Assembly (NCBI GenBank): GCA_947456315.1
Contig: CANGRU010000003.1
Location: forward strand, 1 to 19,580
From: Beijerinckiaceae bacterium
Lineage (GTDB): Bacteria; Pseudomonadota; Alphaproteobacteria; Rhizobiales; Beijerinckiaceae
DNA length: 19,580 nucleotides
Direction of reading: 5' to 3'
Both the position numbers and the translations under genes were made by a program. The notes below the pieces were generated by a model. The model was not told where the DNA came from and searched no databases. It saw only the letters and a list, made by a program, of their open reading frames with translations. Of this stretch, positions 1 through 6,839 are shown one piece after another (the first letter of the stretch is position 1; the number at the start of each line of letters is the position of its first letter).

Positions 1-360
1 ACCCATGAAGGCATTGGTGATCAAGCCGGGGCGCGTATATTCATTTTCCCAAGTCGCAAACAGATCTGTTTCTAGGAGCCAGTTTTCGATAGGGCGCATG
101 CAAAAAGAATCTGCATCCAGAGTGAGCCCGCCATGCTGAAAAAGAATTTCGTAACGCATGAGGTCGGCCGCGCCACAGAGCTCCTGCTTGGCAAACGCAT
201 GAATGTGGTCAGCATTGAACCAGATGTTGGAGTTGAGTTCGGCATTGCCCCAAATTTTGATTTTAAAATCGGGGTTCATCTCAGCCCATGACTGGATGCA
301 ATCATCCGGCCTATTTGTCTCGTCACCGATCCAGACGAAATGGAGAATTTTGGGAATCAT
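1..360 (-). CDS. DXD-type sugar glycosyltransferase (GT32-like), 5' part only
   Basis: The reverse strand encodes an open frame beginning MIPKILHFVWIG and running off the left edge, so about 120 N-terminal residues are visible. The opening IPKILHFVWIG, the block ADLMRYEILFQHGG and the following LDADS are the hallmarks of the Gly_transf_sug/GT32 (Och1-like) family. That family transfers nucleotide-activated sugars to polysaccharide or lipid acceptors, and the DxD (here DAD, about residue 92) binds the metal-nucleotide sugar. The start is the ATG at 360; upstream bases contain only a weak GAGTGAG as ribosome binding site. The acceptor and sugar cannot be told. It is transcribed away from the lipoprotein at 666, so its functional neighbours lie to the left of the window. 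The family call is firm; the substrate is unknown. Confidence 0.85.
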   Translation of the reverse strand, partial: MIPKILHFVWIGDETNRPDDCIQSWAEMNPDFKIKIWGNAELNSNIWFNADHIHAFAKQELCGAADLMRYEILFQHGGLTLDADSFCMRPIENWLLETDLFATWENEYTRPGLITNAFMG

Positions 361-665
361 GGCACTCACTCGATTGAACTCAAGCACAGATGAGCAATTT
401 TAATGCCATTAAAAAAACTATTATTATCAATAGCTTACAGTAAGGAGGGGGCGGTTTCTTGCCCCCCTTGTCTGAGGCAGCGACGGGTGGCCGGTTGCCG
501 AAACGTGGCTCCCATCCAGGTCCTGGCCTCGTCACATGGCTGACAATTTCCGACCCGCTCTTTCCCCAAAGTAAGCCACAGTCTCTTAAATGGGTGCTTC
601 AGGGTTATTCCTGAGTGGTTGCCCTATCTAACGTGATGTAGGTGGTAAACTGGTTGGGGGCTTCG
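361..665. other. Gene-free divergent gap
   Basis: About 305 bases separate the divergent glycosyltransferase and lipoprotein genes. No convincing reading frame was found. The left 100 bases are AT-rich and probably carry the minus-strand promoter, though no clear -35/-10 pair was identified. An imperfect G/C-rich inverted repeat (AAGG-A-GGGG with CCCCCCTT, about 432-469) is followed by no T run on either strand. The palindrome CCAGGTCCTGG lies near 515. No RNA gene was recognised. Confidence 0.5.
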
Positions 666-1016
666 ATGAAATTGACAGTCGCATTGCTCTGCTTTTTGGG
701 GCTTGCCGCATGCGCGGCCCCGCCAGCCCAAATGGCGATGGTTGCAAACCAGTATGAGCTTGAGTTGCGTGACTTTGATGAGGCAGAGGCCAATCATTTA
801 GTAAAGTCGCTGCGATATTATGATCATATTTCAGTCACTCTGATCTCGATGAATACAGAGCAATTACGATATCGATATGCACTGTTGACCGAACTCAGTG
901 CGCAAACAGTTCTGGATCGATCGTACAAGGCACTGTCGCGAATTGATATCACGACAGGAAATACCAATGCATCCTATCTTGGAAACAAGATCATTCTAAA
1001 AAGGCTTGATTTCTAG
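666..1016 (+). CDS. Small hypothetical lipoprotein
   Basis: The product is 116 residues. It begins MKLTVALLCFLGLAAC, a short positively charged start, hydrophobic stretch and lipobox LAAC with the lipidated cysteine at residue 16. This predicts processing by signal peptidase II and anchoring in the inner or outer membrane. The mature part is mainly helical and charged, with no recognised domain. The ATG at 666 was preferred over an in-frame GTG at 642 because only the ATG places the signal sequence at the N-terminus; GGGGGC just upstream may serve as ribosome binding site. It stands alone, with a 223-base gap to the downstream TetR gene on the same strand. The lipoprotein call is secure; the function is unknown. 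Confidence 0.75.
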   Translation: MKLTVALLCFLGLAACAAPPAQMAMVANQYELELRDFDEAEANHLVKSLRYYDHISVTLISMNTEQLRYRYALLTELSAQTVLDRSYKALSRIDITTGNTNASYLGNKIILKRLDF

Positions 1017-1164
1017 AAAGAGGTTGGCAGGCCTGACTTTATAAGTTCTGAAATAAGCCAGTTTTGGAATGATGACACAGAAGCAGGCATTGTTTCTTGG
1101 GTGCAGGAAATATCGTTTTTGAGTGAAAGAGTATCAGTAAGCAGCAAAGCCTGATTTACGAATG

Positions 1165-1229
1165 AATATTCGATACCAGCACGATTGAACAGTCTCGGAT
1201 GTGCGTGTTGTCGCATGTGATCGAATATT
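1165..1229. repeat. 10-bp inverted repeat in the TetR gene leader
   Basis: AATATTCGAT at 1165-1174 is repeated as its exact reverse complement ATCGAATATT at 1220-1229, 45 bases apart. The right arm directly abuts the AGGTG ribosome binding site (1230-1234) of the TetR-family gene starting at 1240. It could be paired operator half-sites for autoregulation or an mRNA stem beside the ribosome binding site. Confidence 0.4.
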
Positions 1230-1239
1230 AGGTGTAACA

Positions 1240-1860
1240 ATGCCAGATAAAAAAATTGAATTTGCTGAGAATAAGCAAGAACGATCAAAGCAGACATTGG
1301 AAAATATTCTGGAGGCCGCCAATCAAATCATTGAGCAGGCTGACCCCAAATATTTCACCAGTAGAGTCTTGGCCGCTAAGTCTGGTTATTCCTTGGGAAC
1401 ATTGAACAAGCGGCTTTTGTCTGTCGACAATGTTTTTATATGGCTCATTGAGCAAGGACAAAAACAACACATCAGATACGCAACCCAATTGATTGCAGAG
1501 TTTGATCCCCATTTGCCATTACAACAGCTCGTCGAGATGCTTGTTGACGCTTTTTTCTCGGTCATGAAAAAAATAAACCCCAAGGTCATCCGGTATTACG
1601 AACATCGGATGGCTGTAAAAGAGGGGCTTATAGAAGATTATGAACGTGTCGATGCTTTGGTGAAGCCTTTTCTGGCTGCTGCAAAAAACAATAGGACATC
1701 TACATTTCGAGAGCTCAATGAGGCTGAATTACGATTGGTGTTGCGTGCATCATTAAGTCTCTTGGAAAGGCCGTTTGTCTTTTCAGATCCTATTGCCGGA
1801 ACATCAGAGCACCGCAAGATAGCGGTCGAAAATAGCGTGCGGATGCTTGGGCGACTGTGA
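1240..1860 (+). CDS. TetR/AcrR-family transcriptional regulator
   Basis: The protein has 206 residues. The N-terminus follows the TetR DNA-binding pattern: a helix with ILEAANQIIEQ (about 23-33), then FTSRVLAAKSGYSLGTLNKRL (about 39-59) as the helix-turn-helix, and the SVDNVFIWLIEQG helix that usually follows. The helical C-terminal part is the expected ligand-binding and dimerisation region and is family-specific. The ATG at 1240 was chosen because AGGTG lies five bases upstream; a GTG at 1201 in the same frame has no such support. The first residue after the HTH glycine is Leu-Asn rather than the usual Leu-Tyr, a mild deviation. It lies 274 bases upstream of an outer membrane protein on the same strand and may control it. 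Its ligand is unknown. Confidence 0.85.
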   Translation: MPDKKIEFAENKQERSKQTLENILEAANQIIEQADPKYFTSRVLAAKSGYSLGTLNKRLLSVDNVFIWLIEQGQKQHIRYATQLIAEFDPHLPLQQLVEMLVDAFFSVMKKINPKVIRYYEHRMAVKEGLIEDYERVDALVKPFLAAAKNNRTSTFRELNEAELRLVLRASLSLLERPFVFSDPIAGTSEHRKIAVENSVRMLGRL

Positions 1861-1948
1861 ATATCAAGACATCACAAATCGGCTGGCATCGTGGTTTGAG
1901 CAAAAAATCGCATTTTGACAGAATGATAAAACAGTATGTCGTATCGAT

Positions 1949-1962
1949 TGATCAGCTGATCA
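1949..1962. promoter_or_regulatory. 14-bp perfect palindrome, candidate operator
   Basis: TGATCAGCTGATCA reads the same on both strands. It lies between the TetR-family gene and the outer membrane protein gene, 29 bases downstream of a TTGACA (1915-1920) that could be a -35 element, although no good -10 hexamer follows. TetR-family dimers bind palindromes of about this size, so it is a reasonable operator candidate; this is inference. Confidence 0.45.
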
Positions 1963-2134
1963 CATTTGAGAAAGCAGAGAGTGCTCTAAACCAATGTCTT
2001 TGCGAATGAAAATCTACGCGATCTATTCGCTCAGCAACTGATCACCTTTTATGATTGTCGATTGCTAAACATGAAGAGATTGACCTAATCCACCCTTCCT
2101 CGCGGTTGGAACCGTTGGAGGTGTGGAGCTCAAA

Positions 2135-2869
2135 ATGAAAATTTATCATCTCGCAACTGTCGCCGCATTGACACTATCCTCCGCTTCTCTTGCAGCGGAC
2201 CGTCCTGCAAAAAAGGCTGTTGTTCCAGCGCCAGTCGAAACCTCAAAATCCTATAATTGGACTGGTTTGTATGTCGGCATGAACGGCGGATATGGAACAA
2301 GTCATTCAGAAATCAGCGATGTGCAATTCGGCACAGGTGTCTTGTACCCATATCCCGACGAGGGCGGAAAATTCAAAATGATGGGCAGCCTGATTGGCGG
2401 TCAATTGGGTTACAATTATCAATGGGATCAAGTTGTTTTCGGACTAGAAGCAGATCTTGATTACACCCATAAAAAGGGCACTTACGCATTTCCCGAGCCT
2501 AATCCCATCAATCTCAACGGCAAAATCCAGGCAATCGGCACAGCAAGAGCCAGGTTGGGTTATGCGTTTGACAAGGTTTTGGTGTTTGCCACGGGCGGCA
2601 TAGCTTACGCCACAACCAAAGCAACTCTCACGAGCGTTGCGCCGCCTGTTGTGACAGCATCGTCAACCAAAGCCTATACGGGTTTTGCTGTCGGTGGTGG
2701 CGTTGAATACGCATTGAGCCAAAACTGGATTGTGAAAGCTGACTATCTCCATATCAATTTTGGCAAGCAGTCGAACGCATACCTGTTTACAGGCGGCGTT
2801 GCAGAAGCCGTCGCCGATACAAGCCTGAAGACAGATTTGTTTCGCATTGGCCTGAATTACAAATTCTGA
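2135..2869 (+). CDS. Outer membrane beta-barrel protein (Omp25/Omp31 type)
   Basis: The 244-residue product starts with a Sec signal peptide (MKIYHLATVAALTLSSASLA, cleavage near residue 20-21). A short Pro/Lys-rich linker follows, then YNWTGLYVGMNGGYG (about 40-54), the signature start of the alphaproteobacterial Omp25/Omp31 small barrel family. The rest alternates glycine- and aromatic-rich strands (GGQLGYNYQW, ARLGYAFDKVLVFATGGIAY, GFAVGGGVEYAL). It ends in GLNYKF, with the terminal phenylalanine needed for outer membrane insertion by the BAM machinery. The ATG at 2135 has GGAG seven bases upstream; an upstream in-frame GTG at 2123 only adds four residues. An intrinsic terminator follows. 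Such proteins give structural stability and surface antigens; a specific role is not predictable. Confidence 0.9.
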   Translation: MKIYHLATVAALTLSSASLAADRPAKKAVVPAPVETSKSYNWTGLYVGMNGGYGTSHSEISDVQFGTGVLYPYPDEGGKFKMMGSLIGGQLGYNYQWDQVVFGLEADLDYTHKKGTYAFPEPNPINLNGKIQAIGTARARLGYAFDKVLVFATGGIAYATTKATLTSVAPPVVTASSTKAYTGFAVGGGVEYALSQNWIVKADYLHINFGKQSNAYLFTGGVAEAVADTSLKTDLFRIGLNYKF

Positions 2870-2892
2870 TTTGGAAACATCCAGCTTCAAAG

Positions 2893-2927
2893 AAGGCCCC
2901 AGCTGTGCTGGAGCCTTTTCAATTTTT
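2893..2927 (+). terminator. Intrinsic terminator, possibly bidirectional
   Basis: AAGGC-C-CCAGC (2893-2903), loop TGT, then GCTGG-A-GCCTT (2907-2917) forms a stem of two 5-bp blocks with one mismatch. It is followed by TTCAATTTTT on the plus strand. It ends the outer membrane protein transcript. The opposite strand has only a short T-rich tail, so it may also help end the convergent ATPase gene. Confidence 0.75.
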
Positions 2928-2955
2928 CTCAGCTGATCAATGGAATCAGAAAGCC

Positions 2956-4455
2956 TCAGTTTAACTCTTCTTTTGAAGCGGGAACCGTGCGCCCTTCCGC
3001 CCAATTGCGAAGCCGTTCAATTTTCTCCGCCATGACAACAGACAACGGCTTTGTTCTGGCAATTTCTTTCATGACATGCTGGTTTGTCAGGGCAGCTTTT
3101 TCACCAATGGCCAAATAAAGCCCACCGATCACTGCCTGCTCGATTTCAGCACCTGAAAAGCCACGTGACGCTGTGGCAAGTGAGTCAAGGTCGAAATCTT
3201 CTGTCTTCAACTTCCGTTTTTCGAGATGAATTTTAAAAATATCTTTGCGCACGGCAAAAGATGGGAGATCGACGAAAAAGATTTCGTCAAATCGACCCTT
3301 CCGTAGCAATTCGGGCGGAAGTCGTGAGACATCATTGGCGGTTGCAACAATGAAGACACGACTTTTGCGCTCAGACATCCATGTCAGCAACGTGCCAAGA
3401 ATTCTATGGGAAAGCCCGCCGTCTGAATCAATCCCGGTCTCGCCGATCAACCCTTTCTCGATCTCGTCAATCCAAAGAACGCAAGGCGCCATAGCTTCTG
3501 ACTGACGCAGGGCGTCGATCAGATTATGCTCGGATTCACCAACCCATTTTTCATAGAGACTGCTGAAGTCGAGATGGATCAGAGGGATTTGCCAGGTACC
3601 CGCCACGGCCTTTGCAGCCAGACTTTTGCCGGCCCCTTGGACGCCTAGCAACAAAATGCCTTTGGGTGGATCAACAGGCAAGTCTTCGTCGGTGGATAAG
3701 AAAACAGAACGGCGGATGCCGAGCCAGTCTTTGAGATTTTCAAGGCCGCCAACATTTTCAAAACTAGACAGTTCCATTTGAAAATCGATCAATCCGCGCT
3801 TGCCAATCGCTTCCTTTTTAAACGCCAAAGTGCTGACGACATCGTCTTCAGTGATGGTTCCGTGCGCATTGATGGTTTTCGTCAGCAGTCGACGAACATC
3901 TTCTTCTGACAGTCCGACAAGTGCGTTTAGCAGCTTGGCTTCGACTGGGCCTGGCTTCAGGAATTTACGCCCGCGTTTTGCCACAAGCCATTTGTAGACT
4001 TCTTCAAAATAGATTTCTTTGATCAACTCTGCGTCTGGCAGAGTTGGAGCAAATATGACGGCGAGGTGTCGTAAATCGTCTGGAAGATCTGCTGTGTTTC
4101 CTACGATCACCAAGGTGCGGTCAGGCGCCGTTTCATCATTGACAAGATTTTTGATCCAGCGTTCGATAACAGGATCGCTCAAGGATGACTTGGTGTCAAA
4201 GAAAACAAAAGTTCCGCTTTTGAGGGTCTCGATATAGCGAATCGCGTCAATAAGCCCGCTGGTCATCCAAAGCGAAACATTGGTCTTCAGGTCAGTCAGT
4301 CCATTGGCGGCAGTCCATAAAAATGCAGAATACAATCCTTCAGATGTGGACGCCGTAAAATGCGTGATGAGCCGACTATCTTCTTTCGAGTCGACAAAGA
4401 TGAGACGGTTTTTTGATTTTATCAGCGTATCTAGATCTGAAAGCGTATTCAGCAT
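2956..4455 (-). CDS. Ycf46-like AAA+ ATPase
   Basis: The 499-residue protein has a degenerate N-terminal P-loop-like half (about 1-230) and a complete AAA+ module. The module shows Walker A GVQGAGKS (271-278), KWVGESE (303-309), Walker B VLWIDEIEKG (326-335), sensor-1 region VATAND (370-375) and arginine-finger block LLRKGRFDEIFF (383-394). The layout and the IDFQMELSSFENVGGLENLKDWL linker match the Ycf46 family, described in plastids and cyanobacteria where it is tied to CO2 uptake control, and also widespread in proteobacteria with unknown role. The ATG at 4455 has GAGG eleven bases upstream. Upstream on the same strand, 90 bases away, is a cysteine-containing membrane protein that may be co-transcribed. 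The gene is convergent with the outer membrane protein gene. The substrate is unknown. Confidence 0.88.
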   Translation of the reverse strand: MLNTLSDLDTLIKSKNRLIFVDSKEDSRLITHFTASTSEGLYSAFLWTAANGLTDLKTNVSLWMTSGLIDAIRYIETLKSGTFVFFDTKSSLSDPVIERWIKNLVNDETAPDRTLVIVGNTADLPDDLRHLAVIFAPTLPDAELIKEIYFEEVYKWLVAKRGRKFLKPGPVEAKLLNALVGLSEEDVRRLLTKTINAHGTITEDDVVSTLAFKKEAIGKRGLIDFQMELSSFENVGGLENLKDWLGIRRSVFLSTDEDLPVDPPKGILLLGVQGAGKSLAAKAVAGTWQIPLIHLDFSSLYEKWVGESEHNLIDALRQSEAMAPCVLWIDEIEKGLIGETGIDSDGGLSHRILGTLLTWMSERKSRVFIVATANDVSRLPPELLRKGRFDEIFFVDLPSFAVRKDIFKIHLEKRKLKTEDFDLDSLATASRGFSGAEIEQAVIGGLYLAIGEKAALTNQHVMKEIARTKPLSVVMAEKIERLRNWAEGRTVPASKEELN

Positions 4456-4545
4456 TTGGTCTTTTGCCTCATCAGAGCCATCTGAACAGATTGAGTGCTC
4501 GATCTCTTTATATTGAATTTTTGTTCCCTATCAATTTCGGTCGAT

Positions 4546-5145
4546 TCATTCCTCAATATGATCATTCATTTTGAGCAATGCTTTCTTGTAGCCCTCTGCA
4601 TCGCCATAGTCAGCAAATCCCAGATATCGGGCATGCGTGATTTGAAGACGGCGTGCATGTTTTATGGGGCACCAATAAGCCTCGGTGAGGGAGGCAACCT
4701 CCATTGCATAAGCGATGACGCCATTGGCATAAGAGCAATAAGCGCAATTTATTTTTTCAATCATATTCAAATAGGCAAGATACTGCCGGTCAAATGCGAA
4801 GAAGCGCCCTCTTTGAACTGTTTCGATTCCATAGGCCGGAAAACAGACCTTCTGATAGACGGTGACGAATAGATCCAAGAGAACAAGTGGAACAAGCAGG
4901 CTGTAAATGATGGGCGCAGTCAGCGCCACAAGCGGGCGGGAGGTTTTCAAATAGTTCCAGAGGTTGATTTTCAACTCCCGGTGACGCCGTAATATATCCT
5001 GCTCAAAGCGGACTTTGCCATCAATGAAGGCAACACGAAGCTCTGCAGCGCGAAGCGCGATTTCCGCCTCCAGTTCAATCTCGAGCGCCTGGATTTTGGA
5101 GATCAGGTCGGCAATTTTATGATCAAGTCCATTATCTGTAGCCAT
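4546..5145 (-). CDS. Hypothetical two-TM protein with CxxC and YWCPIKHA motifs
   Basis: The 199-residue protein opens with a charged coiled-coil-like helix (about 8-55). A hydrophobic hairpin follows (about 70-100, LVALTAPIIYSLLVPLVLLDLFV), then a conserved-looking soluble part with INCAYCSYANG (Cys134, Cys137) and YWCPIKHARR (Cys159). The cysteine spacing suggests a metal or disulfide site on one face of the membrane. I do not recognise a named family with confidence. The ATG at 5145 was chosen over a start at 5205 because GGGG lies eight bases upstream and the coiled coil follows at once. It precedes the AAA+ ATPase on the same strand, with a 90-base gap, so the two may act together. It is divergent from the DUF1003 gene. 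Confidence 0.7.
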   Translation of the reverse strand: MATDNGLDHKIADLISKIQALEIELEAEIALRAAELRVAFIDGKVRFEQDILRRHRELKINLWNYLKTSRPLVALTAPIIYSLLVPLVLLDLFVTVYQKVCFPAYGIETVQRGRFFAFDRQYLAYLNMIEKINCAYCSYANGVIAYAMEVASLTEAYWCPIKHARRLQITHARYLGFADYGDAEGYKKALLKMNDHIEE

Positions 5146-5347
5146 TTTGAAACCCCGATCTCCGCAACACATCTTCCTGTGGTCTGACTGAGCGCCACTT
5201 TTCAAAAGCAGTCAATTTGTAACGGCTCCGGCAACATTTTGACGTCTGAGCCATTCTCATTCGGTCTGTTTGAACGGGTAGACAATAGCCGTCACTTCCT
5301 ATTGATGATTCTGTATCAAACATCTTAGTCACAAAGGAATATGTGAG

Positions 5348-5848
5348 ATGGCCGACGACAAAACAAAAAGCTTTTTCCGCTTTCACTTGCCGCATCAGCA
5401 TTTGTCGTCCGCTTTTGGTGATGACTGGTTTGCTCAAAAAGCAGAAATGTTTGCGCGGTTCTTCGGAACCCCCGTTTTTCTGATCATCCAGACCATCATC
5501 GTCGCTTTCTGGATGGTGATCAATTTTATCGGTCTCGTTCATTTTGACGAGTATCCATTTATCTTGCTCAACTTGGCTTTCAGTTTGCAGGCAGCTTATG
5601 CCGCGCCCTTGATTTTGCTGGCCCAGACGCGCCAATCTGATCGTGACAAAGCGCATGCGGAAGCGGATGCGCAGCACAGAGAAGATCTTGCCCGCGCCAG
5701 TGATGAGCGTCAGGCCCTTGCTGCAGATCAGACACGTCTTATTCTTGAAATGCTCAAGCAGAACACGGACCTCACGCAAACAATCAAAAGTCTGTCTGAG
5801 CGGGTGGAGGCTTTGACCAAGGACGTGCACGCTAAAGTTATGTCGTAA
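5348..5848 (+). CDS. DUF1003 family membrane protein
   Basis: The protein has 166 residues. Two transmembrane helices (about 43-64 and 71-93) flank the family signature FDEYPFILLNLAFSLQAAYA, with APLILLAQTRQSDRDK after it. A long charged heptad-like tail (about 98-160, ending SERVEALTKDVHAKV) predicts a cytoplasmic coiled coil. This matches DUF1003 inner membrane proteins, whose molecular role is not established. The ATG at 5348 has AAGGA ten bases upstream. It is transcribed away from the hypothetical membrane protein and the AAA+ ATPase across about 200 bases. A strong 12-bp inverted repeat lies about 125 bases downstream of its stop. Family assignment is firm; function is unknown. Confidence 0.88.
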   Translation: MADDKTKSFFRFHLPHQHLSSAFGDDWFAQKAEMFARFFGTPVFLIIQTIIVAFWMVINFIGLVHFDEYPFILLNLAFSLQAAYAAPLILLAQTRQSDRDKAHAEADAQHREDLARASDERQALAADQTRLILEMLKQNTDLTQTIKSLSERVEALTKDVHAKVMS

Positions 5849-5973
5849 GCCATGATGAGACAGGGCCGCAGATCACAGCAGCGCGTCTGCATGGGTCTGT
5901 GGCTCTATGGCGATCTGAGAGCGTCAGATCATGGTGTCTTTGAAGTCTAAAGCTAACTGGTTGCTGTAACTTG

Positions 5974-6008
5974 GGCTTTTCTATTTGTGACTTCAGAATA
6001 GAAAAGCC
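5974..6008. repeat. 12-bp perfect inverted repeat
   Basis: GGCTTTTCTATT (5974-5985) and AATAGAAAAGCC (5997-6008) are exact reverse complements around an 11-base loop. No T run follows the stem on either strand. A second small stem, CGCCT-ATAC-AGGCG, begins at 6008. It sits in the gap between the DUF1003 gene and the small secreted protein gene. It may protect or end the upstream transcript or be a regulatory site. Confidence 0.55.
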
Positions 6009-6120
6009 GCCTATACAGGCGTGTTTGAAAAAACAACGCAATGCTTAATCTTTAGTCTTATGGCTGTCATCTATTATAGTTAAGCTCACGTTTGCGCCCT
6101 TTGGCGTGAAGGTGATGCCA

Positions 6121-6417
6121 ATGTTGCGCAGCTTTTCAGTTTTGCCTTTGATCTTGGTGCTTGGCTCAGGTCCCTCCTTAGCCAATGAGCCCCCACCTCC
6201 ACCCAAGCCTGCACCTATGAAAAAAAGCGATCCGCCGGGGCTGACGGGTAATAAATTGCCGCAATGTGTCGAGGGTCAATATGTGGCGGCAATGATCTGC
6301 AAATGGGCGGCACCAGGTTTTTATGTGGAGCATGGGATGCAATATCCCGCCGCCTGTCCAGCAGGGATGACCTCACCCGCAGGAGCTAAAAACCGGTCTT
6401 ACTGTACTGCAGAATGA
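6121..6417 (+). CDS. Small secreted proline-rich, four-cysteine protein
   Basis: The 98-residue product starts MLRSFSVLPLILVLGSGPSLA, a Sec signal peptide with cleavage predicted before NEPPPP (about residue 21-22). A polyproline and lysine stretch follows (24-40). The compact C-terminal part has four cysteines (49, 60, 79, 95) and many Gly/Ala/Tyr residues, which suggests two disulfides in the periplasm or outside. No named family was recognised. The ATG at 6121 was chosen because AAGGTG (6109-6114) is six bases upstream; in-frame starts at 6106 and 6115 overlap or abut that site. It stands alone and is convergent with the small minus-strand ORF that follows. A weak TATTAT at 6072 may be its -10 box. 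Confidence 0.65.
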   Translation: MLRSFSVLPLILVLGSGPSLANEPPPPPKPAPMKKSDPPGLTGNKLPQCVEGQYVAAMICKWAAPGFYVEHGMQYPAACPAGMTSPAGAKNRSYCTAE

Positions 6418-6444
6418 GGTTTTGTGGCGTGAGGTGCGCGCGTC

Positions 6445-6639
6445 TCAGTTGAGCATGCGCAAAGCCTGCTTCTCGACCGCTTCGAGAAACTCGGCAATCA
6501 TTGTCCAGACCAGATAGTCTTCTTGCGCACCTCGGGTGAGATGGGTTCGGGCCAGCTCGAAAGCCTGCTTTGAGGTGAGTGCAGGCGCCAAACCTGACGC
6601 TGTGCGTTTGGTCTGGGTCAGAGGCGTCAGGTTTTGCAT
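6445..6639 (-). CDS. Small hypothetical helical protein
   Basis: The 64-residue frame starts at the ATG at 6639. After a short basic N-terminus it encodes LTSKQAFELARTHLTRGAQEDYLVWTMIAEFLEAVEKQAL, two amphipathic helices with a sensible residue pattern. GGGGC about eight bases upstream could be a ribosome binding site. The frame remains open upstream to 6744, but that extension looks non-coding. It has no signal or membrane segment. It lies divergent from the glutamate synthase-like gene with 200 bases between. No family was recognised, and whether it is translated is uncertain, although the composition favours coding. Confidence 0.45.
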   Translation of the reverse strand: MQNLTPLTQTKRTASGLAPALTSKQAFELARTHLTRGAQEDYLVWTMIAEFLEAVEKQALRMLN

Positions 6640-6751
6640 GGATCGCCCCGCGCTCCGGTGTTGGATAGGCCGGATACGCGTGAAGACGGCGAATGGATGT
6701 CTAGGCCATTGGTCGAGCACCGCCATTCCCGTACGGAATGTCATAAGCCTT

Positions 6752-6816
6752 ATAGACTTAGCCCAGATAGACTTGGGGCCCCGTGCAGGCTTAGCTGTTT
6801 CGACCCGCGCCCCAAG
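6752..6816. repeat. Direct repeat and inverted repeat in the 5' leader of the glutamate synthase-like gene
   Basis: ATAGACTT occurs at 6752-6759 and 6767-6774, a 15-base period. The second copy runs into CTTGGGGC (6772-6779), whose exact reverse complement GCCCCAAG lies at 6809-6816. GGGGCCCC (6775-6782) and CCCCAAGGGG (6810-6819) offer competing pairings. All lie upstream of AGGAGA (6825-6830), the likely ribosome binding site. They may be a regulator binding site plus a leader stem. Confidence 0.35.
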
Positions 6817-6839
6817 GGGCCATCAGGAGACATGTGATC

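Noticed and set aside
432..469. G/C-rich hairpin taken as a possible terminator
   Set aside because: It lies between two divergent genes, so no transcript is known to end there, and neither strand has a T run after it.
2103..2114. CGGTTGGAACCG just upstream of the outer membrane protein gene
   Set aside because: The short palindrome leaves a two- to four-base loop and is too weak to call a regulatory hairpin.
4456..4510. Possible N-terminal extension of the AAA+ ATPase from an ATT codon with AGGGA upstream
   Set aside because: ATT starts are very rare, and the ATG at 4455 gives an N-terminus of normal length for the family.
4495..4872. Plus-strand frame of 125 codons opposite the two-TM protein
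   Set aside because: It covers the conserved cysteine region of the minus-strand gene and has no plausible start signal. The minus-strand reading explains the sequence better.
5132..5830. A 232-codon frame on the minus strand opposite the DUF1003 gene
   Set aside because: It lies fully opposite a recognised DUF1003 gene with a good ribosome binding site. Its translation is rich in Cys/Arg/Gln without domain features, and it overlaps the start of the two-TM protein gene.
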